This document shows positions 11,134 through 25,515 of a DNA stretch of 64,000 bases, piece after piece. Position 1 is the stretch's first letter, and each line of letters begins with the position of its first letter. The notes beneath the pieces are model-generated. The model made no database searches, was not told where the DNA came from, and worked only from the letters and a program-made list of their open reading frames with translations. The stretch is from Lytechinus pictus (taxonomy: Eukaryota; Echinodermata; Echinoidea; Temnopleuroida; Toxopneustidae). The DNA is taken from assembly GCF_037042905.1 (NCBI RefSeq), contig NC_087259.1, positions 24,945,001 through 25,009,000 of the forward strand. Reading direction: 5' to 3'. The position numbers and the translations under genes were made by a program.

Positions 11134-12896
11134 TGGAGGGATATTGTAGACAGGATAGGTTACCAGTCTCTTGCAGGGTAATGTGTAGAATGTGGGTTTC
11201 TTAATTAAGTTCCAAGGAAGTGCTTTCTTTTTGTTCATATTGAATTGGGCAAGGCAAGTATCTTTTACCTGAGGTGCCTTATGAGATTTGGTACCAGTCT
11301 TTTAGTTAAATCATGGATCCAACGGCATATAATGTTTGAGAATCATAACTCGATGGGCTACTCCCCAAAGCTTGAGATCAATGTTTATCACTCATTCATG
11401 TCAGGCTTGAAGACATATAACAAAACACTTTCATTTTTGGGGTGAAATTGAGTCAATTTCCCGACCATCTGAAATAATCAGGGCCAATTGGGATGTCTAT
11501 ACAACGTAAGGGAAATAAGTATAGACTGAAAAGAATATGGATCATAATAGGTAGAAAGTGAAATAAATCGTGAATTCACTGTATATTTGACCTTTAATCA
11601 AAGTCTTAAGCTTTCAAGTTTGTGATATGTCAAAGCTTTACAACATTTTTGTCGAAAATACCTTGTTGAGTGTAAGTGAAGCTCCTCTCTGAAAAAAAGT
11701 TAATGAAAATTTAGAATGCATAGAATATCAACTGTCCCCATTAGAAAATAAAAAACAACCACATGAAGCAAAAAAACCTTGGAGAATTAATGTTTTCCAT
11801 AACATGAAATTACATTCAATTACTTCATTCTAGACTATAGTTGAAAACAATAGACCATAAGGTGATAATCAGTGCATGAATAGTCAACTAGGTTCAGCAT
11901 CATTATCAAACATCACATGCAGATACTCTGAAGGAAGTAAGTTTTTGCTCTCCGTTGAAATTTCTGGAAGGTTATATTTCACTCTGTCATTGACGTTACT
12001 ATTCATCTGCCTGTTAATAGCCCCTCCATTGCATTTTCTTACCCTTCTTAATTGTTATATATACACCTACTTAATGTCCTTCTGTCACAAACAGGCAATT
12101 AATTTGCTCACATATTTCCTTGTTATTGCTTTTCTTCTACGCACGAAACAATATGTTTTTTCAACTTGGTTGAATTGGTTCAGTAGATTCCAGATATTTG
12201 AAGAAAAATTCATCTACCTTCTCTGTTTCCTCTATAAAAGCAGCACATTTTGAAAAAAACATCATGTGATATTTAATTACCTCTCCACATCATTTGAGTC
12301 GCTAATGTGTCCACAAGGCAAAAATATCAACACAATAACACCCCAAGATATGAAATAAGAGAAGAATGTAATCTCCCCATGAGATTTTTATTTATTTCAA
12401 CCATTTCACAAACATTGAAATAAGCAGAGAAAATGTCCAATAGATTGCATTGTGTTTGTCTTTCTCAAAGAAATGGAATCAACAAAAGGCACCCCCTTGA
12501 AGCTAAAGAAATTTGACATTATCAAGTTTTAAATCTTTTGGTGCAAGAAAACGCACAAATTCCTCTCCATTTGAGCGTGCTCATAGTCTCACCATTTTAT
12601 TGATGTAGCGTACATGAGACTTCAGTTCTTGGTGCCAGGTCCGAGAGCAGCGTTCGTTTGATCAATGTTGCAACTGAAGAAAATACACTTTCCTTTGTTA
12701 TTTTCATCAAGGTCTTTGTATGGAATACAATAAAGCATTTGAAGTGGTGTTTGTGAACATCCTGAGGAACAGTGAAAAAGTTTTCGCAGTTTCACTGAGA
12801 GACATGTTTGATTAATATTCCTCTTTAATAAGTTTTTTTTATGTCTCACTCTCGTCACTGCTGCTCCCTCTGGTTATTCCCACAAGGTGCTTTTGT

Positions 12897-13511
12897 TTAA
12901 AGGACAAGTCCACCCCAACAAAAAGCTTATTTAAATAGAAAGAGAAAATTCAAACAAGCATAACAAAGTATCTGAAAATGTCATCATAATCGGATGTAAA
13001 ATAAGAAAGTTATAATATTTTAAAGTTTGATTTACACAAAAACAGTTACATGCACATCCTGTTCGGTATGCAAATGAGGGGACCGATGACTTCACCCACT
13101 CACTATTTCTTTTGTATTTTATTATATGAAATATTTTTATTTCTCGAGATTGTCATGTGAAACAAAGTTTCATTCTTCCCTGAACACATGGAATTCCATT
13201 ATTTTAACATTTTGTGGTTCAGGCAAGGAGGTCCTAATAGTAATTGTCAAATTCGTAAAATTGAAATATTGTGTAATTCAAACAATAAAAAACAAAAGAA
13301 ATAGTGAGTGAGTGAGTGACATCATAGACTCTCTCATTTGCATATCACTGAGTTGAGCATAGAAATGTTTTGTGAAAAATAAGTGAAACTTTAAAATGTC
13401 ATAATTTTCTTATTTTACATCCGATTTTAATGAAGTTTTCAGCGTTGTTCATGTTTGATTTTTCTTTATTTATTTAAATCACCTGTATTCTGGGGTGAAC
13501 TTGACCTTTAA
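12897..13511. mobile_element. Palindromic MITE, family A (copy 3)
   Basis: Starts ttaaaggacaagtccacccc and ends gaacttgacctttaa. It carries an octamer in both arms: atgcaaat at 13,068-13,075 and atttgcat at 13,336-13,343. No coding sequence. Confidence 0.75.
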
Positions 13512-16500
13512 CATAGTGTTTTAAATTGAATGTATCAATTTTGATAAATGGTTCTCCTCTATAATAGAAACCAATGTCCTCTAAGTTTCTATGAAATAAA
13601 AACTAAACTTAATGTAAGGAGATTTTGGAAGAGACATTTCAAACAATACCACCCCCTCCTCTAAATCATATCAGGAGACAATTGTCAATATATATAAGTA
13701 CACCTGTGGACCATTCCATGAAACAAATGGTCATTGATTTTCACTGACTATTTGTTATAAGCTACTGAAATTCTTGTATCTGATTGGCTGAGAACAAATT
13801 AGTTTGGTTTTAATCACTGACAAAGCTCTTCGTGAAATACTACCACGCATTGAAATTCTTCAGCATGGAGTGGTTTCGGCTGTCTGTCATATGAGACATG
13901 AGCAAACAAATTTGATCAGTAGTGCATGCATAAATACCCACTGGTGCTTTATCATAGTTCAAGAGTGATTAATTACACTTGAATGTTTTAGAGTAGTTTT
14001 TGAAAAGCCCACCTGCATTAGTAATCTCAGCTACCTTGTTGAATAGGTGTACACTCTATAAAAAAAGGTACATGCTTGCATTTTGAGAAGAAATCACAGG
14101 TTGTAAAATCCCCAAAACTTGTTTTTCTTTTGCCCTTCAATGACTCTTGATATTGCCCTAAGTACAAACCCCCCCCCCAGAAAAATAGTGAATAGTCAAT
14201 TGATGAAATAATAAAACTGACATTATATTAAATTATTATATATAGGGTATACTATTTGAAGGCTTTAAAAAATCTTTATTCATAATATTGGAAAGTGTGT
14301 CTTGGTTCTCATTTAGCAATAAGGAAGTAATACTCAATTTTGCCCCAATACAACATAGATTCACCAATACCTTGTAATGTAAATTTAATGAGGAGTGCAC
14401 ACTATGGATTACGTTGTACTCCTATACTTAACCCATTAGTTTTCCTAGTCAAAGAGTGTGTTCATATTTGCTTCTTCAGATTTTTGAAAAGCGTTTCTCA
14501 TCGTTTGAAACATGTTTACATGTATGTCTTCTTTACATATGGATGCTTATTGTAAATCCACAAAAAGTTGGTATTGGGGAAAGGATAAATTTTATGCAAT
14601 ATTTTTATCGCTTGCATTCAGGTAATGATACATTTATTGGTCTGCAAAGGAATTTTGATTTGTTAGCATTACATTTAATAAGGTATAAATGCATGAAAAT
14701 GCATTTATAAGAAGACGTTGCATTTACACTTTTATAGTGAATAACATTGATGAGTGAATATAACATGATAGTAAAAAACAGCTAGGCTCTCCAAACTCCT
14801 TGCTTTCTTAACTGATATTTTTCAGTTCTTCGAAGTTTAGTATGAATAGTACTCACATGAAATGTACTTTCAATGTGATTTTCATACAGTATGTGTTTTT
14901 AAGCTGCACTGATTCTACGTTAAGAAATTATGTATAGACACACCCTCAGTTGATCATGATAATGCCATAGATTGTACCATGAACCTACTCATCAAACATG
15001 GAGTTTGATCACTAATGAATGTTCATATCTTGATGTGTGTTGAAAGCCGGCGGTATGCAATGGAATATACCGGTAGGAGTTTTCTTTTTGAGGAATACAG
15101 GGGATCAATGCAGTGTTATATCTAGTGGCAGAGATGCTTGCAAATGATAATACATTATCACAGACTTCCTGTAACTAAGTGACTACTGAAATACATTGGA
15201 GAAGGGCACTAAATGCCCATGCAAGAAATTCCCGAGATGGTATGATTATGTAATGAAATCATTAAGAAAATAACCAGTTTTATACTTTCATTTTGAGAAA
15301 ACAGATCAACATAATTGAGGCACCCCAAAGTGATAGAATGGTTAATTGGCTGATTGACATGCTGTAACACTGTAATTAGTATTCAAACCATGTCTACCTT
15401 ATGTAAATAATACCATAATTACCTCCCTATGTAAACAAAAAGGTACTTCATATGCATTCCATAATGTCTGTCAACCAAAACAGCCGATGATTATGTCATC
15501 TCAGGGGTGTACCCCTCTATGAATGGAGTGGTTTTTATTACTTTATTTTTATTTACTTTTTATTGACAAACATCAAAGTAAAAAAAAAAATAATGAACCT
15601 TTTATATCTGCTACCATTCTCTTCCTCCTGCTTTCTATGGAATGGATACAGTGACAACTTGTAGTGAGTTATGCTTTTGTGTGGAAACTCATGATAAAGG
15701 TGGAGTTTGAAATGATCTGCCAGGTCTAAGACTAAGCAAATAATCATGCAGGTACATGTAATTGTTATTTCTGCTGGAAAGTCATGAAAAATCATTCTTT
15801 TAATACTTAAATGCATCTTATTCATATAAAGGAAACTGGATGTTATTTTAGAAGTTTTTTTTTCTCAGGTCGGCCATATATCATACATGTATACCTGACA
15901 TTTGATTAATTAATGGGTTTTGAAGTTCATATTTTTCTGCTCTGAAAGTGAGTGAAAGTAATTTGAGCAATTTTGAAAATGTGTAATGGTAGGCCTTTGT
16001 TAAAAAGATATGGGTAATGGAATCAGATTCACTTGATTATAGAATACTACATTGTTATCAGATTCAAAACCCTGTATAATTCTTTTCATAGGCCTATAGT
16101 TTCCATTGTTTGAAAGATCTCCAAAGATCCCCAAAGATTACAGTCTACTCAACATATACAAATGGCAACTTATGTAACAACTAAGCTTCGAGTCAAGATG
16201 ATGTTGCAGAGATCGCTTTTAAAACAGGACCTTGATGATGATTGAAAGTTTAAAATGCATGCCTAAAATGAGAACAGATGGATTCTAAGATGATAGACAG
16301 GAAAACAGATTGGATAGCATATTATAACACTGTATAAAGATATTATTGAATCGATGAATTCTTATCTTTAAAGCTATTACAAATTCTGCTTATTTATAGG
16401 AGGTTATATGTTTAATCTCAACCACTCCTCCCCTTTTTGTCACCTAATCCTCTACAAGACATGAATCATTATGTGAGGGAATTATATAAATACATGTATC

Positions 16501-17844
16501 TATCAGTGGTGAAAAGCGACATGTACACTCTTTTGTATGTTGGAAAGGTACATGTGTATAATGATAATAGCATGTATTGTAGTAGCATGTAGTGTCTATA
16601 CAATTATATGTACACCTGGGGGTGTAGGTAGAGATCTTGCAAAAGGGGGGTGTCTGTATTAGCTGTGCCACAGTTTCACATCTACAAGTGACCAAGTAAG
16701 ACAAATTAGACAATAAAGCAAAAAACATGGAATATATTTAGATGAAGTGGTAAAAAAAGGCAGCAATGTGATCTTTATTCTGCACAAGGAATTCCATATT
16801 ATGGTTTATAAAGTACATTTATAAAATAAAAATATACACAGTCACTCTACTGATGTGGATAGCTTTCTGGTAGTTGTTCAGTGGGGCCGTTAGAGGGTTG
16901 GACATATGCCCTGTCTGCCCCAGTCCTGTTGTTGCTGTACTATAGTGAACACTGTCTCACTTGACATAATGTCTGTCTATACCAGTGAAAGAATATTCTT
17001 ATTGGGGGACGGAGGTTGCGTCCCCCTTGTCCCCCTGGCTATGCCTATACCTATTTCTAATTATCAAAACCAGTGATATGATAATAGACTGGGTCGTCTC
17101 TTATTTGCATTGTTTGAAGTCTCTATTTGAACAGCTCGCACGCTCTGCCCATCGCTGGCCGACATTGACCTGAATCTTTTTCTTCATTATAATTATCATT
17201 CACTGCCTGATCAAAATCTCTCTCCGGCTTTAATAATTAATGTCATCACTATTGTTTTCTTTTCAGCTTCGACTACTGCAATAATCATAATGTTTCAGCA
17301 GAGAGCAAAATGATGACAAAGAAGCTTATGTTACCAGACTCTGTTTTTGTTTATGATTTTGAAAGAAGTGTATCATCAACATTAAAAGACATAAAGAGAA
17401 TGGTTGTTATTGTAATCAATATTAGAAAAAAAGGACATTTTCTTTGTAGAATGATACGACTGGATGCTCTTCTAGCTTGAAAATTGATGTCAGTATCTAG
17501 TGATTGCTTCAGATGTTTCTGCAACTTTATTGCATTTTAGAGAATTTTGAGTGACAACATTAGTGAAAATTTCATTTGTTGGGCACTTGAAGAAATTGTA
17601 AAATTGTTAGGAATGGTGAAGAAAGGCACGTTTAAACAATGTCCAGACAAAACAGTGCATAATTGATGTAAAGCGAAATTTGGGTTTGGAATGATTAATT
17701 TGCTGCTTCCGTGCAGAAATTTTCAAGGGACACGATTATGCAACATATGGCAACAGAAAGATGGCTCATATCTGGATCATTTCAGATTATAGCCATGATT
17801 GTACTTCCAAAACAAAATTCTCGGACAAATAATAATAATCCGTA

Positions 17845-18000
17845 AAATATCACGCTATTTGCAAATAATCCCAAGTTGACTTGGGATTGCAATCTCAAGA
17901 TTAATCCAGCGAACTAGTGCGATAGTTGCGTTTCCATTACTAATAATCTTGAGATTGTTCAGATCAGGATAATTTGCCGGATCGGAAATAGCGTGCTAAT
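17845..18000. mobile_element. Small palindromic element with nested hairpins
   Basis: The ends are inverted (tcacgctattt near 17,850; aaatagcgtgctaat ending at 18,000). Inside lie a 22-bp palindrome (aatcccaagt-tg-acttgggatt, 17,867-17,888) and 14-bp inverted arms caatctcaagatta / taatcttgagattg (17,890-17,903 and 17,944-17,957). Non-coding. Confidence 0.6.
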
Positions 18001-21000
18001 ATGAAAACTAGTGTTGGTGCAGACGGCCCTACAGTCTTCAAAACTGATATTATCATGATGGTAATTTCTCGCTTTTTGTTATATTCAATTCCCTCCGTCC
18101 ACTCCTGCAGTTGCTTACTGGACATCTATTCACTTACCTTTAAAATTCACAAAACACCCACAGAATATACTAGTATTAAAGCCAACTTCAAGGCAAATAA
18201 TATACATACATTCAAAGATCAAGACAACTATACTCTTAATCTTAATTGAAATGTATATGGGGCCATGATGTAGATACGTATGTAACACTCAGCCTTGTTA
18301 GCCCTCCCCTTCTATACCAGTAATTTGAATTGCTCTTTCGTTGCTTTGGTGTGTCATCTGTTTTGTGTCCCTCAAAATGCCCCCTCGATGCCCCCCCTCC
18401 GACTCTTGAATGGAGATGCATTTTTCCCAGGGAAACCCAATAAGAAGATGGTATGACTCAGGTATTACTAAGTGCCGAGCAAAGACATTCTGTCCTTTGT
18501 CCTGACATGCAGGAATTCATCAGTCTGTCCGTTGCCATGGATACTTGATAGTTAGTGATGAATTCAATGAGGTAATGTTGCTCCATATTGCATTACTCAT
18601 AAACAAGGATTGGATGAAGAATGCATTTCTTCTTTATTGCCGTAGAAAAACCAAATAGATGTGTTTTCAAATTGATAGTAATATAAACTGAATCAAATGA
18701 TACTATCGCATCGTTTTTACAAGGCACTTTGCTTCGGGAGGACATTTTATAGTTGATGAGAAAAAATGTGCTAAAAAACAGGGAGCCAAATTGTTTCAAA
18801 ATCTTTTTTTACCCTTACCCCTTATTCTGTAACTGCTGCATTCCACTTTCATGCTTCTAAGGTGAAGAAATGTATATTACACTTCACTAGACATTTTTCA
18901 ATTGATTGAGTATCAAAAGTAAAAATGAATTGAATATTAATTGTATGGGATTTAATGGTCTCACGTTTGGCTTTCCATAGTTCAACCAAATATTTAGACA
19001 TTAGCTTTAGTTATTGAGTTCTGAACACCAGCCATAGAACTGCAATCAAATGCATCTCTAAAACTCACTATCAACTGCATTTTCAACCAATCAAGTGTTT
19101 ATTTGGAACGTGCACTTTATATTTTTATTTGCATTTAAACGTAACTCATTCTGGGCCACAGATCGTGTTATCTCTTTTTGCATGCATGTATGTAACATAT
19201 AATGATGGATATGTACATTATGTGCAGGGAAAAGCTGCTATCATCATCAGTGGCCTTCATGTGAGCAGTTCATGTACCACTTTCAATTATAATTGCATAA
19301 TTGCCTGGTATCCTAATAGGCTATCATAATCCACAGGGCATTGGTTAATTGGTATCAAGGCATGAAATACATTCATCAATGTATTATGAATTAATTTCAC
19401 CTAGACCCCGTTCTCATATACTGATTTAAACTGGTTTCCCTCAAACCAGTTTAGGAAACCAGTTTAGAAGATCGCTTTGCTAGCGTTCTCATCTTCATAC
19501 TCTCCCTCTCTTTCTATAACATACTGTTGCATTTTAATGTTGTCTGTCAATATACAAAGATACTGGATCATGATTATTCATGTAATTTGTTTGAAATTAC
19601 AATTTTTTTCCATTTAATGGACTGGCACCCGTTTTCTTGTGATGGAATCTGCATAAACTACTTTGCTGTCGAACCCTGCCTTAGCCTTAGGTGAAGAGGT
19701 GGGGCTTGTAATTAAAAGCAAGTTCAACAGAAAGCAGTTTGTTTCTTACGCCTCGCCTTATTGCATATGTGCCGGTTTTACTATTTGTTTCTCACTATTT
19801 GCATCACAGCATGTGTGTACCTCATTCGAGATGCCCTGACATGTATGTGTTTGGTCTGTGGTCAGAGTGGAACTGTATCACAGATTCTTTTATGTACAAA
19901 ACTGGCTTGCTACATCAACAGAATAGAAATTACGAAGGGCAAATTGAGATTTAAATTCTCGCAAAGTGTGAGAGCATTTTGGAAAAATAACCAGGATGGT
20001 ATTGATTTTGCCTGTTTCTGACAACACAAAAGTTCACGCGGTCGAAGGTTATATACACTTGGAGGGGCCTTTCTGTGCACGTTCCAGATCGCTTCAATTG
20101 TCCCAGACAATTAAAATTCTTTCATTTTTTGTTCCAATGCTTTATGTGAGTCATGTGGATGTTGAACGTCACAAAATAGATGGGTAGTTTCTTCATAAAA
20201 ATATCATGATCCTTGCAAAGTCCTTTTTGCGAAATCAATATTAATTTGGGAAATTTATGGTGGAGTCTCTTGTGTAATAAAAATAAATCCAGACTAATTT
20301 TATTAAAAAGAATATAGCATTTGTAGTTCCTTTTTGCGTGAACATGCTTATATTTTCCTGTGTGTGTGTATTTATTTTTTTATTATTTTTTTTTTTTTGG
20401 GGGGGGGCAGATGTATCATTTTCTAATAAAGTACTTCTTGACTATTAAGAATGCAAACACCAGATTCAAATTTCTGTTGAGTATTCCCACAAATCTATAG
20501 GTTTGCAAGATATGAGTCATAAGATTTAATATTCGAGAGGAGCTTCACCCGATCCATTTCCCTTTTCACATAGATTATTAATGATAATCTGTAGACTGTA
20601 AAGAATTTTTTCCATATTCAAATCATATTCTATGGCAATGATTATAAAAGTGAAGCAGTGTCTACATTTATTTTTTTACTCTGCAAAAATTGGCCCACAT
20701 CACTCAGATCTGCAGCACTTATAAGCTTGATAGATAATCCAATATGAGAGTTAACGCATTTGCCCACTTGAAACTCTCACATTCATTGTGTATCAGTGAT
20801 TCAGATACCATTGTTTTCCTTATTCTTGTGAAGGTCATGTTCTTCAAATTGGCAACACTTAAATACAATGGGTCCAAATATGTGAATATAACAGCCATAG
20901 TGTGGCTCTTTGTTGTGTCCGCTTGTAGCAAAATTCACAAATCATTTACCCCAAATCATTCAGTAAATTTCAATCAGTGTTTCTTGTATTTGTGCCTTGT

Positions 21001-23162
21001 TATTTTCTACTTCTTAAAATTACAATAAAACAATAAAAGTACTAGAGTAATATGATCTGTAAATATAGGCAGCGCAAGCTCTTCTTTTTATATATATTTT
21101 TGAGATATTACGTTTGCATTTGGAGAAGTTATTGTAAAAGTTATCTGTAAAAGTACAGCCTTCCTTGTATATACTTGTATTTTTATCTTTTTATGTTTTA
21201 ATTGTTATACTCTGTTGATATTCCATCATGCCACTTTCGTAATGTAACTTATTATTATAGTATAATTCATGGGCTTTGTTTTAAGTCTCGGCCACTTACT
21301 TCAGGGGCAAATATATGATAAAAACTTTTCATTTTTGGCAATTCTTATATTACACATTTTGTTCTGATCACTATGTGATCTCATGATATCACCCCCTTGT
21401 ATCATGGTTATATTTGGAAGAAATACATGTTGTATTACATTTGTGATATCAATATTTAGAAGCACAATGTTCTGTGTATGTTATACATGTATTATCTTTG
21501 TGTGTGATATACATCAAAAGCAATCTTCACTGTTTTACATGTACTTCCAATAAAAAGGGATGAATTATTTTATAGAGGATGGAATGTATGGAGTGAATTT
21601 TGATTTTCGAAATTAATAGGCATGAACAAGAAAGAATTGTAATTATGACTGAATATTTGGTCAATAATTTGAAATATGTTATATTTGATTGAAAGAATTA
21701 AGAAGATGGTATTGAATACTGCAAATGTGCATTAATGTGTGGCAGATTGATTTTTATATTTTTGACATATTTTTACCTAAAACTTTGCACATATTTTTAC
21801 TTCAAACTTTGCTCATATTTTTGATTCAGCAATACCAATTCTTTGTATATGAAATAAAGAGTTTGAATCTGCTATTGTCAGTCATAATTGAGATAAAATT
21901 GCATCGAAAATACAAAAATAATCTTTACAGGCTAAGCACCTGACTGTCTAGATGTGTATTTGACAATGTTAAATTTTATATTTGTGTTTAGCTTTTTTCA
22001 ACGTGTATTTGAGTGTTTAATATTGTAAATGTATTCATTTTCCACAGCAAAGCTGAAATTAGTATGTTGTATTGGTCACTGTATGTACTTAAAGCAAATG
22101 AACTTCCAAACAAGAAATTGTGTTTTATGTTTATGTTTAAATAAAATTCATTTATTGGAACTGTATAATTTATCATAAAATTGTTTTTTAAAGATGATTG
22201 AAAGAAAGGGAATGTCAGAGTTATTTACTTGTTTTTTTATTGAGCTTACTCTGTTTTTGTTTAATCTGTATATGGACAAATGTACAATTTGCTGTGTACA
22301 GTTTGAGTGTACCAAAATAAATTTATGTATTTATCTTGTTTGGAGACAAACTTATGTAAAATAATTAATAACAATATATTTTGATATCACCACTTATTTA
22401 TATGAATTGATAGACATATTACATAGAGCTACCCGTATTGGGTTTATTTATATAATATTCATTTGCATGTATATATTTGCATCAATATTCTTGGTATTAT
22501 CCAGGAAAGAATTATTATGTTATGTAAATTTAGAATTAAATTATAGTAAGCTCCGAACATGCCTCTTTCAAATGTATTCAATTACTTCCTATTCACCGTT
22601 GACTTGATAATCTCTCACTCATGTAATTATAATGATTTGCTTTGTTGTGCAGTCTTTCGATTTAGTGTAACACACATCAATATATCAATTTCAGTACAAC
22701 ATTTTTTTATAATTTGGATTTGTGATTTTTTTCTGTAAGTTCCTCAGTTCCTTACTTTCACGATGACGAATGCTCAATGACTTACAATATTTGCTATATA
22801 TTGTTGTCATTTTATATTTACAGGGTGTGTATACACATATTCAGTTTGTTGTTTTAAAATTGAATTTGCAGTGTAGCAAATACACTCGTCAGTCATGTGT
22901 TTATGCATTTCTTTCAAATCAAATATAAAACCATAAAAATGTAAGCTATTAAAAAAAGGGCATGGTCAGATACTAAAATTATTATACTATAACTACATGC
23001 TATAGAATAGTCTAGAAGATAATCAGATTAACCTGTTGACTGCAGGAAGCATATATACAGTATGTTCCTTTTCCAGAGGATACATGTATTGGAATGAGAG
23101 AATTCTGTATTTAACAGGTCAATTTGTGGATTTTGGCATTTGAGTGCCTGGTAGATAAAAGT

Positions 23163-23368
23163 CAGTGGCGGGATCCAGGATTGTCCAACAGGGGGGGGGC
23201 ACATTTTCCAAAGGAAAATTTGACAAGCAAAAATATAAAAAGAAGAAGAAAAAAGAGTCATCACTTTCAAAAGGGGGGACACACTTGTATTAGAACGCCA
23301 TATTTACATTACAAATTTTGATTATGCCTCTCAAAAGGAAGGGCACTCCCCCCCTTGATCAGCCAGTG
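23163..23368. mobile_element. CAGTGGCG-ended hAT-like MITE
   Basis: Begins cagtggcgggatcc and ends gatcagccagtg. The flanks ataaaagt (23,155-23,162) and gtaaaagt (23,369-23,376) match at 7 of 8 bases, as expected for an aged 8-bp target duplication. 206 bp, containing G and C runs and the string cttttcctttgg on its minus strand. Confidence 0.65.
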
Positions 23369-24302
23369 GTAAAAGTCATACAGTATATTAGTTCTATATG
23401 GAATGTATTCTACATAGGATTTTGAAGTGATTGTTCATCTTCATAATACTACTTGGTTAAAGTGCGGAAGGGATGAAAAGGGTGAAGATTGTTTAGAACC
23501 TAACGACGTTCCTCGTAAAGTAAAGTCTCACTTAAAGTCATGCTTAAGTGCGAATGCTCACATGATATTGGATGTGATCTACCATATGCAGTGCATTATA
23601 TATACCAACAAGGAATTCAAGCGTGACCCTTTCTCAGACTTGAATATTTGCGAAACACCCCAAGCAGAATGAATCCCCCCTATTGATATCATAATGGTTG
23701 ATAAAATGCGAAATAATGAGAAATGTATTCGAAAATTACTAGTTTTATGGTATACCTGGTTATTTTGCTCTATTGTAAGGAAAGTTGGTATTTTTTGTTG
23801 ACCAAATATCATGGAAAGAGAGAGAAAGAGAAAGCTATTTTTGCACAATATCAGTTTTTCAGTTACATTTTGTACATAGATAAATATAGATTTTTATTTG
23901 TATTCACTTTTGTTGCAAATCACAATTTTATGATGGTATTGTGGTGGTGGGATTAAAGCTTAAATCATAGAAATGAATTTGATGTATATTTGCTGGTTTT
24001 ATAGTGTACAATAATGCTGGATGTAAATTTCAATAAAGTATTGCTTAACAGAACAGATCTTTGTCATTCGTACTCCTTCATGTATTGCTGAAAAACAGTC
24101 AATGTTTTTTGATGTTTTAATGAAAACTGAGCATTTTCCTCATGTTCTGAATAGACACCATCATACTCTGAACACAGGGCTATTCGCATATATAGGGACA
24201 TATATATATGTACATCCCAGAGGGGCCACTCAACTTTATTGCAAGGCACCAGGTTCTACAAATCCACCCTAAACCATTTTTTTCCATTGTTCAAATAATA
24301 CC

Positions 24303-24570
24303 CTATTCAAGTATATATATATATATTTTTTTTACAATTTTACTTCCTAAACAAGCATAACCCTTTACTCCTAAACAAGCATAACCCTTCAAAAATATAT
24401 GTGTATTACTCCACAAACACACCCTTTTTCCTGATTTTTCCCTTTTTGACACCCTAAACCCGTCATGTGTGTGACTTGCCATGATCAGCATAAAGTACTC
24501 TTTACATGGTTTTTTTTTTCCTGGTCGCCACATATGTACAGCAATATAGTTTGGTCCCTCCACCCCCACC
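24303..24570. mobile_element. Family E fragment
   Basis: Contains cctaaacaagcataaccctt twice, then cacaccctttttcctgat, the string gtcatgtgtgtgac and gtacagcaatatagtttggtc before a C-rich end. This matches the order of motifs in the right half of 4947-5403. Partial copy. Confidence 0.5.
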
Positions 24571-25466
24571 CCAACCTGGATGTACATTATGAAAGTATTG
24601 ATACATACTCTTTCATCAAACAAACGGAAATCTATAGCAACATTTTTGTTTCAAAAGATTATCTAACAGGAAGCCTACTATTATTCACTGTTGAAGTGAG
24701 TAAAGACTGCATGCATGCATATCGTAAGCTTGGATCCCAATGTTTCTACTTTGAAGGAAATTACCCGAATTCTGGGAAATCCTGATCATTTACAGGTAAT
24801 TTTCGGATAATGACAAAAATCCAGGAAATCAGAAAATTACGATTATACATAAGTAAAGTAGCAACTTTTAATATTCATGTTAAATTTAAAGAATTGTTTA
24901 TCTCGATAAGAAGCTAACAATTTTCTGTTCGCGCTGGCATTTCGTAATTTTGTGTCTATTAAGTTCTAATTTTTAAAATGGTGTGAACAAAAAAATGTTA
25001 AATTCCTTGATTTTGGTCACTTGGACCAAATTAAGGCTTGCTGTATTATTGCCAGATTTTTTTTAAAAATCAAGCTTGAAAATTACAGGAAATGTCTATT
25101 AATTTCGGGAAATTTGTTATGGATCTGTGGAAACACTGTTGGACCCTGAATAAGGATATAGGTTTGTTCTGAGGTAGTTTGGTCTTGAGATGGCGCTGTT
25201 TATAAAGTGGCTTTGCTATTGGCATATATCCATACCACAACTTCAGACCCTCCAATCTGGAGTTGAGAATATGTGACTAAAACTCTCTTTAAACCAGATA
25301 TTGTTCTCAAGCAACAACCTTTCACAATGCTTACCTAGTCTACAGGCACATACCCTTGGTTTTCACTTACTGCATAATACAGTGTCTGAAATAGGAGACT
25401 AGATTCATCCATGTACGGTGGCTGTTTCACTGACAGAGGATTTAGAGTCAAGACTTCACTCTAGAG

Positions 25467-25515
25467 ACTAAATTATACAATGCCTTCATGGACTCCAGAC
25501 ATTGTATAATTTAGT
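25467..25515. repeat. Perfect 16-bp inverted repeat
   Basis: actaaattatacaatg (25,467-25,482) and its exact reverse complement cattgtataatttagt (25,500-25,515), with a 17-nt spacer. Confidence 0.75.

Larger units (their letters stand above)
11134..24050 (+). other. Gene-free, transposon-poor stretch; possible very long 3' UTR
   Basis: No exon or meaningful ORF was found. Unlike the flanks, most of it (13,512-22,900) has only one small element (17,845-18,000). AATAAA signals cluster late: 21,023, 21,032, 21,549, 22,316 and 24,032. The signal at 24,032 has an upstream tgtaca and a downstream T/G-rich stretch. It could be one long 3' UTR of the upstream gene or ordinary intergenic DNA; sequence alone cannot decide. 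Confidence 0.4.

Noticed and set aside
18001-18249. 82-aa ORF MKTSVGADGP...
   Set aside because: It starts at the edge of a small palindromic element; no similarity or splice signals.
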